A stretch of 64,000 bases of DNA from contig JAJHZJ010000496.1 of NCBI GenBank assembly GCA_023548195.1, forward strand, positions 11,871,070 to 11,935,069, in the 5' to 3' direction. Source of the stretch: Bettongia penicillata ogilbyi. Its lineage: Eukaryota; Chordata; Mammalia; Diprotodontia; Potoroidae. Numbering within the stretch: position 1 is the first letter of the stretch; the number at the start of each line of letters is the position of its first letter. Positions 45,590 to 56,200 of the stretch are shown piece after piece. Position numbers and translations under genes: made by a program. The notes under the pieces are model-generated. The model was not told where the DNA came from. It saw only the letters and a list, made by a program, of their open reading frames with translations, and did no database searches.

Positions 45590-47285
45590 GCTGTTGACCT
45601 TTGTTTTTGAAGAGGAACAAAATGACATCACCATGACAAAGTGAAGTTTCAGTGTGTCCAGCTGAGGCTGATCAGACCAATATGAGCTCAGAATGCTCTA
45701 CCACAGGTTGGGCACAGATAGTCCATGTGAATATTTGGGGTGGATATTCCAAATTTGCACATCCTACATTTACTTTGTGCTGTCTCAATTCTGCTTATAC
45801 AATACAGCACAGCACCCTTTCTGTGGGCACATGATGTGGGCACACCATGTTGAGTGGTCCTGTGCCAGTGTCTCCCATGTTGCACAGTCAAATTCAAAAT
45901 TCTTAAGAGAGACTTTGAGATTTTATATCGTTTCTTCTCACCACCATGTGATCACCTGCCCCATGTGAGTTCTCCAAAAAATAGTCTTTTTGGCAACTGT
46001 ACATTTTGCATTCAAACAAACGTGGCCAGCCCATCTGAGTTGTGCTCTCTGAAGCATAGTTTGAATGCTTGGCAGTTCAGCTCAAGCAAGAACTTCAGTG
46101 TCTGGTACCTTATCCTACCAGGTGATCCTCAGAATCTTCCTAAGACAGTTCAAATGGAAGTAATTCAGTTTCCTGGTATGGTGCTGGTAGACTGTCCATG
46201 TTTCACAGGCATACAACAATGAGTTCAACACAATGGCTCTGTAGACCTTCAGTTTGGTAGTCAGTCTAATACCTCCTCTCCCAAACTTTTCTTCAGAGCC
46301 TCCCAAACACCTAGTTAGCTCTGACAACACATGCATCAACCTCATTGTCAATGTGTACATCCCTGGAAACTACACAACAGAGGTAAGTGAACTTATCCAC
46401 AGCATTGAAAACTTCCCCATTTGCTGTAACCGATGGTTCCACGTATGGATGGTATAGTGGTGGCTGATGGAGCACCTGTGTTTTCTTGGTGTTAATTATT
46501 AGGCCAAAATGAGCATAAGCAGCAGAGAATTGATCCATACTTCATTGCATCTCAGCTTCAGAGGCTGCACTGAGTGTAGAGAGTCTGCAAATAGAAAATC
46601 ATGCACCAACACTCCCTCCACTCTGGTCTTGACTTGTAGCCTTTTCAAATTGAAGAACTTACCATCAGTATAGTAGTTGACCTTGATGCCAGGTTCATCT
46701 TCATTGAAAGCATTTAATAACATGGCTGAAAACATCATGCTAAAAAGCATGGGAGGAAGCACACAGCTCTGTTTCTCTCCATTAGTGACTGGGAAGGCAC
46801 AGGAGCATTGTTCACTATTCAAAACCCGAGCAAATATGCCATCATGAAACTGACGTACAATACTGATGAACTTCTCTGGGCAGTCAAATTTTGACATAAC
46901 TTTCCATAAGCCCTCACAACTAATAGTGTCAAAGGCCTTTGTCAGATCTATAAACATTGTGTACAGACCTGTGTTCTGCTTCTGGCATTTCTCCTGAAGT
47001 TGTTGGGCAGCAAACACCTTACCAACTGTTCCTCGGCCATTTCTGAAGCCACACTGGCTCTCAGGTATATGACCATCTTCCAGGTGAAGTCTATTAAGGA
47101 GGACTCTAGCAAGAATTTTGCCAGCAATGACTAAGAGAGAGATAACCCTGTGATTGTTGCAGGACAATCTATTCCCTTTACCTTTATAGAGATGGACAAT
47201 GGAGTCATCCTTGAATTCCTGGGGAATAATTTCCTCTTTCTCTGGATGTGGATGGCATTTTGCCTCAAGTCCTTTGGGAATGTTT
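45590..47285 (-). mobile_element. RTE-clade LINE, 3' part with reverse transcriptase, inactive
   Basis: The - strand frame from 47167 to 46499 encodes 222 residues of a non-LTR reverse transcriptase. Motif A reads FIDLTKAFD (residues 72-80), the fingers region includes PESQCGFRNGRGT, and the catalytic motif C reads FADS, so the second aspartate is missing. Broken frames at 46538-46311 and 46360-46115 continue towards the C-terminus (KVYRAIVLNSLLYACETW), and 45897-45688 ends with CPTCGRAF. The 5' part, including the endonuclease, is missing. The layout is RTE-like; the exact family is not certain. Confidence 0.85.
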
Positions 47286-48400
47286 TAGGTCATTGCATTA
47301 CTATGAAGGGCTAAGTCTATCAGAAACAGTCCTCGCACACTGTGGCTGTTACTGTATATAATGTTCTCCTGGTTCTGCTCATTTCACTTAGCATCAGTTC
47401 ATATAAGTCTTTCCAGGTTTTTCTGAAATCCAACTGTTTGTCATTTCTTATAGCATAAGAGTATTCCATTACATTCATATATCACAACTTGTTCAGCCAT
47501 TCCCCAGTTGGGCATTCCCTTGATTTCCAGTTCTTGGCCACCACAAAAAGAGCTACTATAAATATTTTTGTACATGTGGGACCTTTTCCCATTTTTATGA
47601 TCTCTTTGGGATACAGCTCTGGAAGTGATATTGCTGGGTCAAAGGGTATGCACATTTTTAGCCCTTTGGGCATAGCTCCTAATTGCTCTCCAGAATGATT
47701 GGATTAGCTTACAGCTCCACCAACAATGAATAAGTGTTCCAACTCTCCCACATCTTCTCCAACATTTATCATCTTCCTGTTTTGTCACGTTAGCCAATCT
47801 GATAGGTGTGATGTGGTACCTCAGAGTTGTATTGATTTGCATCTCTCTAACCAATAGTGATTTAGAGCATTTTTTCATATGGCTATAGATAGCTTTAATT
47901 TCTTCCTCTGAAAACTGCCTGTTCCTATCCTTTGACCATTTATCAATTGGGGAATGACTTGTATTCTTGTGAATTTAACTCAGTTTTCTATATATTTTAG
48001 AAATGAGGCCTTTATCACAGACAGTAGTTGTAAAAATTCCTTCCCAGTTTTCTGCTTCCCTCCTAATTTTGGTTGCGTTGACTTTGTGCAAAAACTTTTC
48101 AATTTAATGTAATCAAAATTATCCATTTTGCATTTCATAATGTTCTCTATCTCCTGTTTGGTCATAAACGTCTCCATAAATTTGACAAATACACTATCCC
48201 TTGCTCCCCTAATTTGTTTATAGTACCAGCCTTTATAACTAGATTATGTACCCATTTGGCCTTTATACTTGTGTACAGTGTCAGGTATTGGTCTATGCCC
48301 AGTTTCCGTCACACGGCTATCCAGTTTTCCCAGCAGTTTTTGTCCAACACTGAGTTCTTATCCCAGAAGCTGGGAGCTAATAGACTTCTTCAGCAAACTG
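47286..48400 (-). mobile_element. L1 LINE, ORF2 C-terminal region and 3' UTR
   Basis: On the - strand, frames at 48177-47980, 47878-47639 and 47673-47482 read KLKSFCTKSTQPKLGGKQKT, TLIHCWWSCKLIQSFWRAIR and PFDPAISLPELYPKE, then CTKIFIVALFVVAKNWKS. These are the conserved end of mammalian L1 ORF2. The frames are broken and the 5' part is absent, so it is a truncated, dead copy. Confidence 0.92.
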
Positions 48401-48445
48401 GAGGAAAGCTGAATCTGCCTGCTAAATACAGAGCTGTTTGAGTTT

Positions 48446-48542
48446 ATCACTTTCTAGTGCATCTATAGCCTTAGAGTGGGGAAACTATTCATCATCACTT
48501 TCTAGCTCTGTCTGTAGCCTTAGAGTGGGGAAACTATTCATC
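48446..48542. repeat. Tandem duplication of a 48-49-bp unit
   Basis: Two adjacent units begin atcactttctag and end agagtggggaaactattcatc-like; they differ at a few positions in the middle. Confidence 0.9.
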
Positions 48543-49199
48543 CTCTACTATGCTCTGTAGTTTGGGAGGAAGAAATAGGAAGGAAAGTCAGGCTCTAAAT
48601 CTAGTATGAGCTGGGCTGGTTGGGGAAATTTTTTTTTCTGTGCTACAAGCGGATTGAAGAAAAAGAATCCTGTTGAATAAAGTGCTAACTGGGCTTGTCT
48701 TCACTGCCCAGAGAACCAAGCTCCACTTGCTTAGGAGAACTGCTTATCTCTGAATAAAGACAATGTTTTTAAAAGATCATATCATTTTCTTAGTACTCTG
48801 TTAAGGGTAACGGTAAACTAAAAGAGCTTGTCATTTCTTCATCTGCTCAAAAGCAGGAGTTGATTTTTCACAGCCAAAGAACCTTGAGGATAAGGATAAG
48901 AACCAGCAGAGAAGCAGCTTTGTGTGACACAGACTGCTCTGGAGGGACCAAGCACACCAAGTCCCGCAGTAAGTAGCCCAAGCACGTGGTCTTCCGGCCT
49001 TGTGGACTTTCCCTGCTAAGTTCTCATTCCCTCTCCTCCTGACACCACACACTGTACGTTTGCGGTAGACTGTAATTTTTCAGTTATTCCTGCTTTTGCC
49101 TTCTATGCTGTAAATGTATGATTATTCTTGCTTTGGTCCTATCATAAGGTAAATGCTTCCCATTTAGATTGCTGGGATTTTTAAATATCCCTTCCATGA
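48543..49199. other. Unassigned DNA upstream of the CpG island
   Basis: Two AATAAA-like hexamers occur (near 48676 and 48754), which could come from an old LTR, but no LTR borders are visible. No exon is recognised. Confidence 0.35.
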
Positions 49200-49635
49200 C
49201 GTCATTGTGACGTTCTTGTACCAGTGGGAAGCGCACCCAGGGGGGCTCCAGGGCCGCTATGGTCAGTCGGTCACCAGGCAGTTACTCAACCCTACCATGT
49301 GCCAGGCGCCGTACTGAGGTCCGGGGCATTAAAGAGGGAAAGTAGGCTCCACCCTCGAAGGGGCACAGTCTGGTGACCGACGGCAGACCGCGTGCACCGC
49401 CATAACGAACTTCAGTTTAATGCCCGGGCACGCCGCGGCCGCCAATGAGGACAGACGCGAGGACGCGCTGCGGGAGGTGAATGCTCAGGAAGGACAGACG
49501 GACGGGCCCGGGTCCTCGGCCCGCCCTCTTCCCCCCCCACACCCTCTAAATGGGTCTCCTGATTTGTTATTAAACAAAGGGTGAAAGGAAGGAAGCCACG
49601 GGCACAGCCACTCCAGCGGGGAGGGGCGATGACAT

Positions 49636-49728
49636 GGGAGGAAACTGAGGCCGGCGGCGGCTAAGGGGCTTGCCCAGGGTCACGCCGCTAGGAGGCGTCT
49701 AGACTGCATTTGAACCCCCGCCTTTCTC
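49636..49728 (-). repeat. tRNA-derived SINE remnant inside the CpG island
   Basis: It follows the usual reverse-strand SINE order: gaggaaactgagg, then cttgcccagggtcac, then gctagga and tttgaac. Positions usually TG or CA in genomic copies read CG here, for example gtcacgccgctagg. Confidence 0.7.
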
Positions 49729-49824
49729 TCTGGCCCTCCCTGAGCTCCCGCCCCGCCCCGGGCAGCCTCCTGTAACCCGGGGGCCCTCTCGGCTCCGGTC
49801 GCCCCGCTTCGAACTGGCAGGGAG

Positions 49825-49894
49825 AGCGGGGTCCGCAGCAGGGGGCGGGGTCCGCGGCAGGGGGCGGGGTCCGCGGCAGGGGGCGGGGTCTGCG
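49825..49894. repeat. 19-bp tandem repeat, 3.7 copies, each with a GC box
   Basis: The unit ggcggggtccgcggcaggg is repeated at 49825-49843 (two differences), 49844-49862 and 49863-49881, with a partial copy at 49882-49894. Junctions between units create gggggcgggg Sp1/KLF-type boxes. It lies just upstream of the likely start site. Confidence 0.9.
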
Positions 49895-50063
49895 CTCTCC
49901 CGGGAGGAGGGAGGCGTCTCCCACGCTTCCGGCGGGCTCCGGCCCACTTCCGCCGCTCGCAGGCCGGCCGGCGCGGAGACGGCGGCGGCGGGAGGAGGCG
50001 CGGCGGCGGGAGGCGAGCTCGGCGGGGCCGGGGCTGGGGCCTGGGCCTGGGCCGCCCCGCGCC

Positions 50064-50215
50064 ATGGACCGCGACCTGCTGCGGCAGTCCTTGGGCTGCC
50101 ACGGGCCCTCGCTCCTGTGCCTGCTCCGCAGCGAGCAGCAGGACAACCCGCACTTCCGGGGCCTCCTGGGCCCGGCCTTGGACACGGCCCGCGGGGCGCC
50201 GCCGCTGCAGGCCAG
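50064..50215 (+). CDS. TTC14: TTC14 coding exon 1
   Basis: It starts at the ATG in gcgccATGg and encodes 50 residues plus two bases. The donor is CCAG|GTGATG. The N-terminal peptide (MDRDLLRQS, then [10 protein letters not shown]) matches mammalian TTC14. The exon is very GC-rich. Confidence 0.95.
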
Positions 50216-53200
50216 GTGATGGCGGCGGGGCCGAGGGGCCGAGCGCGGGCACCTCCGGGGCGGGGAGCTGGGGCGGGATCCTGGCCTCTCCGCCCTCCGA
50301 GCCCCCGGGGCCGGCTCTGCGGATCCGGGCCGCGGCGCGTTCCGGAACCACCCCCTTCCCGAGGGGCGGGGCCCGGAGTGACCTTGGGCCAGTCGTGGGC
50401 CCGGCTCCGGCCGGAGCCCCGCCTCTGGCCCCCGCGGGGAGGGGGGCGCCCCTGCACTTTTTTTTTCTTCCAATAAACTCATGCCTGTCCTAGAAAGGAA
50501 ATTCTAGGAGAGTTCGGGTAGCGCCGGCCTGGCTCCGTCCGGACGCGAGCCTTGGAGCTTCGGGAGGTCAGGGCCGCTGGGCCGGGCCGGCTCCGAGCTG
50601 TCCGAGTGGGGGTGGGGCGCTCTGGGCCGAGGGCCGCCGGCTTGCAGAGTGGTTGTGAGTGTGAACGCGGCCTCTCCGCGGGCCGCCCGTCAGACTTGGG
50701 CGGGAGCATGGCCTCCGAAGGCTTCCAGCCCCTTCCGACCGAGGTCACTGCCTCCAAGAGCCCTGAGTTCAAGTCCTGCCGCAGACGCGTACTAGCAGAG
50801 CGATCCCGGGCAGGTCGCTTAGATCCCATTGTCCCAGGGGTGTGAGAATGAAACGAAGCCTTACAAGTCGTCTGTGTGTGCGTGTCCGTGCGTCTGTGTC
50901 CCTGGATCCCACGAGTGGGTCGCAGGACACCGTGAGAGGCCGAGCTTGGGGTTCGAACGCGCTTCCCCCGTTGGGCGGCGTTTTGTGAGCTTTGGACAAT
51001 CTGCAGAAGGCTTGCTGGTTCCGCTCCGCGGCCTCCCCGCCTGGGCCGGACCGCGGGCCTCGAGGTCCGCGCGGGGCTCTGCCCATGGTGGCGCTTCGCC
51101 CGTGTTTCCTCTTGCTCGTGCCTGACATGTACGGAGACTTTGAGGGAGACGAGCGCGTCTGTGGGAAACCAGCCTTGAGGGTGGAGGGACCTGCGTGATC
51201 ACGTGTTGTGTTCTCCTTCAGGAAAGAGAGGAGAGGCGACAACGTGGAAATTCACAAGTTCATTTCCAGGAAGGCTGATCTTCTCTTTGCTGTTTCCTGG
51301 AAACAGAACGTACCCACAGCTTCTGAAATCAGTGAGGAAAATGAAGGTAATTTCTCTGGTTGTGTGTGTGTCCCGTGAAGGTACGCCGTTTTACCTCGTT
51401 GGGGAAGCGAAACTGCTGCTAATCCATTTTACCTCCTCAATTCTTGACCACAGATTATTACGCCGTTATGCCGCCTTTGGAACAGTTCATGGATGTCCCC
51501 AGCGTCGACAGGAGAGAGCTGTTCTTCCGAGATATTGAACGTGGTGACGTTGTAATTGGACGAATAAGTTCCATCCGTGAATTTGGATTTTTTATGGTGT
51601 TAATCTGCTTAGGCAGTGGTATCATAAGAGATATATCCCACTTAGAAATCACAGTAAGTATCTTTTTTCCTTTTTTTCTTTACAGTTTAGTCTCATTTTC
51701 CCCCTAGACCTTAAATTGAAAGTTTGGAATTAAGCTCAAGCATATCTAGGTCACCTCATTACTATAAAATAAATGTCCAGAATTTGAGGATAAACTTGAA
51801 TTCCATTAATTGGAACAGTTTTCTTATGCCTTTAAATTTCTGAGTCCTCTGAATGCAAGATTTGTGCCTTTATTATGTATTCATGCCTTATGATGCACAG
51901 TATGCTGACAAATATCTTGTGTTTAGTAAATGTTAATTGGTTGCATACATAGAAAACTATTATTTAATTAGTATCATGTATACTAAAGCCACTTAATAAG
52001 TATTTATTGAATGAAAAGAAACTAAAGTACTTTTATCACAGATTTTATATGTGAGAAGATGCCCTTACCATGTTGTTTTTAAATTTTTTTTAAGACATTC
52101 TTTTTGGTTCTAATCATCTAATTTGTGTCTTTTGTGTATCTCTTTGAGGAGGAGAGGAGGCATGGTTTGGCATACTAAAATGTAGTCAAATATCACTAAT
52201 AGCTGATAAGGTGAGAGGCCTCTGTTTTAGGCTAACTTAACTCTGGGTACCTGTGTTTGTTAAAGATTTACTTATGGCACTCAGTGAATGTATCTTCCTA
52301 GTGTATTGTATATTTCGGGAAAATACTGGGAGTACCACTTGAGACACTCACTATACTAATGCTTTTTTTGTTTTTTAAAAATATAGCTTAAAATGCTTTC
52401 TGATAGTCATTGACATGAATGTTTCAAGGAGTGCATATTGGATTTGTCTACTAAAAGCCTCGTCAAAACAATATTCCTTTTTAACGATGTAAGAGAGTCT
52501 CTAAGAAACGTACTTAAGATGCAAATGTCAAAAACTGATGTGAATTTGTCCTTTGACTGAAAGAAAGTAATGTAGAATTTCAGGTTTGTGTTATAATGAC
52601 ATTGTCGTATGTGATGATACTAAGATACTTGTATCATCTCTCCTTCTTGGTGGCCAGTTTCACGTCTCATAGATATATATATGTTCAAAATCCTAGAGCT
52701 CAAAGTATGATAACAGTCATCCAGCATTTTGCCACCCAAATTGTATTGTGGGACCAGTAAGATATGTAAATTCTTCACCTTGAATTCCTCTGCCTTTTCT
52801 AGCCCAGCAGAGCAGCTTGCTAGGCATAGAGGTTGTAATACAGGTAATAGGTGTAATTAGGTAATAGGAAGTAATTAGGAGATAACAGGAATAGGATGAA
52901 AGAAAAAAGATGTCAGGTTTTTTTTCATGTATAGGTTGTAAGAAGCAAGAAGTTTTTGTTGTAAAAGTTTAGAGACTCAAATGAAATACATGTAAAACAC
53001 TTTGAAACCTCAAGTGCTTTATCATTATCAGTTGTTAAATTTGTGGACCAGTATTTACCATGGAATAGTGATCTACACTTAAAATGGATTTATGATTTAG
53101 TTATAAAGGATCAACCATGTACCTCAGGTTGAAGTCAATCCCTCTCCAGCCGAAAAAGTTTTGGGTACCATTTCTCTCCTCTCATGTGGCAAAGCCCCTG

Positions 53201-56200
53201 GTGCTGATTGTGTTCCAGCTGAGATTTGTAAGGCAGGGGGTCGGGGTCCACTGCAGGTATAAAAATTGACTAAAGTCTTCCAGGTCATATGACAAGAGGA
53301 GGTTATCTCCCAGGAGTTCAAGGATTCCTCCATTGTCCATCTTTATAAAGAAAAGGAAATGGACTGTCCTGTGACCATCAGAAGTCTCCTAGTCATTGCT
53401 GGCAAGATTCTTGCCAGAGTCCTCCTTATTGGCTGATCCTTCACCTGGAAGGTGGTCATCTACCAGAAAGCCAGTGTGACTTCAGAAAGGACCAAGAAAT
53501 AGTTGGTAATGGTGTTTGCTGCCCAACAACTCCACAAGAAATGCCAAGAGCAGAACACAGGCCGGCATAATGTTTGTCTATCCGACCTTTGATACTGTTA
53601 GACATGAGGGTTTGTGGAAGATTATGGCCAAATTTGGTTGCCAGAAGTTCATCAGTATTATGTCCCATTTCCACAGCAACATGCTTGCACAAGATTCTGA
53701 CTTATCATTGGTGCTCTCAAGCTTTCCCAGTCACCAGTGGAGTGAAGCAGGGCTGTGTTCCTGCTCCCATGCATGGTGTTTTCAGCAGTGCTGTCAAACA
53801 CCTTCAACAAGGACGAAAAGAGAATCAAGGTCAGCCAAGACTTAAAGTGGAGGGAGAGTTGGTGTATGTCTCTTTGTTCACAGACAGTTGTGTGCTCAAT
53901 GCAGCCTCTGAGGGAGGGATGTAGTAAAGTATGGATCAGTTCTCTGTTGCTTGTGTTAGTTTTAGCCTGACAGCCCCAAGAAAGCAGAGGTTTTCCACCA
54001 GCCAGAACCATTCATCCGTACATAGAACCATCAGTTCTCCATCAGTAAATGGAGAAATACTGAATACTTTTTATTTACTTTGGCAATATATTTTCTGAGG
54101 ATTTATGTAGATGATGAGGTTGACACATGCATTGCTAGAACTAGCTCAGTGTTTGGGAGACTCCAAAGGAAAGCGTGGGAGAGAAGGCAATTACACTGCC
54201 TACCACAGTGAAGTTCTACAGAGCCATTGTGCTGACTTCACTGTTGTATGCCTATGATAACTGGACAGTATAGTAGCACCATGCCAGGAAATGGAATTGC
54301 TTCCATTTGAATTGTCTTAGGAATCTTCTAAAGACCACGTGGCATAATAAGGTACTGAACCCTGAGGTCCTTTCTCAAACAGAACTGCCAAGCATTCAAA
54401 CTCTCTATTGCAGAGAGCTGAACTGCCAAGCATTCAAACTCTGTTGCAGAGAGTGCAACTCTGGTGGGCTGGCCACATTTTTCAAATGCCAAATGTACAT
54501 TTGTCAGAAAGACTGTTTTCCAGTGAATTCACACAAGGCATGGGTTCACATGGAGGTCAGAAGAAGCAATACAAGGATATATCAGATTTTCTCTGCAGAA
54601 CTTCTGAATTGATTGTGAGACATGGGAGACACTGGTACAAGACTGCTCAGCATGGTGTGCCTGTATCAAAGAAGGCTCTGTGAGCAAAAGAATCACAGTA
54701 GCTCAAAAAAATTAGCTTCACAGATTTAGAGACATTTCCATTCCAAATGTTCCTGTGGACTATTTGTGCCTGCCATGTGGTAGAACCTTCTGAGCTTATA
54801 CTGGTCTGATCATCCACATTTGGACATACTACCTTGACCCCAACAAAGTGGTGTCATTTTGATCCTCTTTGAGATGGACAATGGCCAGCCTTCTACTGGT
54901 TCACATAAACATTTGTTTCTGCTATTTCCAATATATAATGCCCCTTTACCTCTTCCCTGGTACTTCACGTTCTGAATTCACTTTAAGACATGATATTCCT
55001 TCAAATATTTAAAGAGAACAATCTTGTCATCTTCCAAGTGATATCAGCTCCAATGCTAAAAACTAAATCGTTTCTACAGCCTATCCTCCATGGTTTCTTG
55101 ACCCATCAGCCTTCTGTAGTTTGTTACTGTCCCTCTCAAAACACTGAATTGAACCCAGCATTGCAGGTGTTGTCTCACCAGAGTAGAGAATCTAACCCTA
55201 ACCTCTGGAGCTGGACACTCTTTCCTTCTGCTAATGCAGTCAGTGATCACACTAGCTATTTTGGCACTAGTGAGTTTGCAAATCCTTAAAATTGCTGAAT
55301 CTCTGATAAGAACTGCTACTAGCCAAGTTTCCCTATTTTGAATTGAGGGAGTTAATTTTGATCTAAATATAAGATTGTACTTTTTCATCTCACGAGTTGG
55401 GGTCCATTCTTTCGTTCTCTTCAGATTGCCCTGAATGTTGATTCTACCCTCCATTGAAAATCAGAGAAGATGCCATCTGTCTTAGAAAGCTTGACACAAG
55501 TTAACCAGGATGTATCCAAATCACCATAAATTTTCCTCCAAGTACAACAGAAGTCAGTATTCTTTGAGTACTGTTAATCCAACTGCAAGTCTACCTAATT
55601 ATACTGTCTTCTAGCCTGCATTCTCCTTGTCCACAGAAATACTGAAAGACATTTTGCTGGAATCAAGATTCTGTCTGTGGCATTCTCTTAACCTACCATT
55701 CATTTGTGGTAGAAATGATTGTAGTTTGGTATAGCTTTAGCCCTACTGGTCATTACTTCTTTTAAGGGCTCACAGTTTTACCATTTAGGGTATTCCACAT
55801 TAGGTGACCTGCATGGTAAAAGGTTTTTTTGTCAGAAATGAGTGTGGCATATCAGGTGGTCATGAGGTGGCCAGCCTTGTTGGAGCATGGATGCAATGGG
55901 CAACAAGGATAAGAAGGGGGGCCTAGAGTGACCCCAGATTACAGAGAACCTTGGTCCTGTAGGCAATGTGGAGGTTATCTGATGTGGACTGATATTGTAG
56001 CAGGTTGATCCTGTACCTGTGATCAGTGTTATTAGCAGGCAAAATTGGGAAAGCCCAGTTAGAGGAGGCCTGTCTTAAGGAGGACCTGAGGCGCTGGGGT
56101 CTTAGCATTTTCCATGACAGGGAAGGGACATGTGCTAGTAGATCAGCAGGACTCGGGGTGAGACGTCCCATTAGGAGATGGCGGGAAGAGGGAGAAACGA

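Larger units (their letters stand above)
49200..51200. promoter_or_regulatory. CpG island and probable TTC14 promoter
   Basis: Base composition changes sharply here from AT-rich to GC-rich with many CpG pairs, the only such stretch in the window. The region covers coding exon 1 and most of intron 1. Around 49840-49890 there are several GC boxes (gggcgggg), and ETS-like CTTCCG sites lie at 49926-49932 and 49947-49952. A GGC-rich stretch at 49978-50010 probably belongs to the 5' UTR. I see no TATA box, as expected for a housekeeping promoter. The start site is inferred at about 49900-50000 and cannot be read from sequence alone. Confidence 0.85.

Noticed and set aside
49680..50482. Three overlapping - strand open frames of 220-264 codons across the CpG island
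   Set aside because: They are long because GC-rich DNA has few stop codons. Their products are Pro/Arg/Gly-rich without a known domain, they overlap each other in all three frames, and they lie opposite the TTC14 first exon.
50117..51125. Several + strand frames of 97-119 codons in TTC14 exon 1 and intron 1
   Set aside because: Again a composition effect. The genuine frame is fixed by the conserved exon sequences and splice phases.
54990..55454. Frames of 99 and 126 codons inside TTC14 intron 3
   Set aside because: They overlap a decayed CR1-like element on opposite strands and do not fit TTC14 splice phases.
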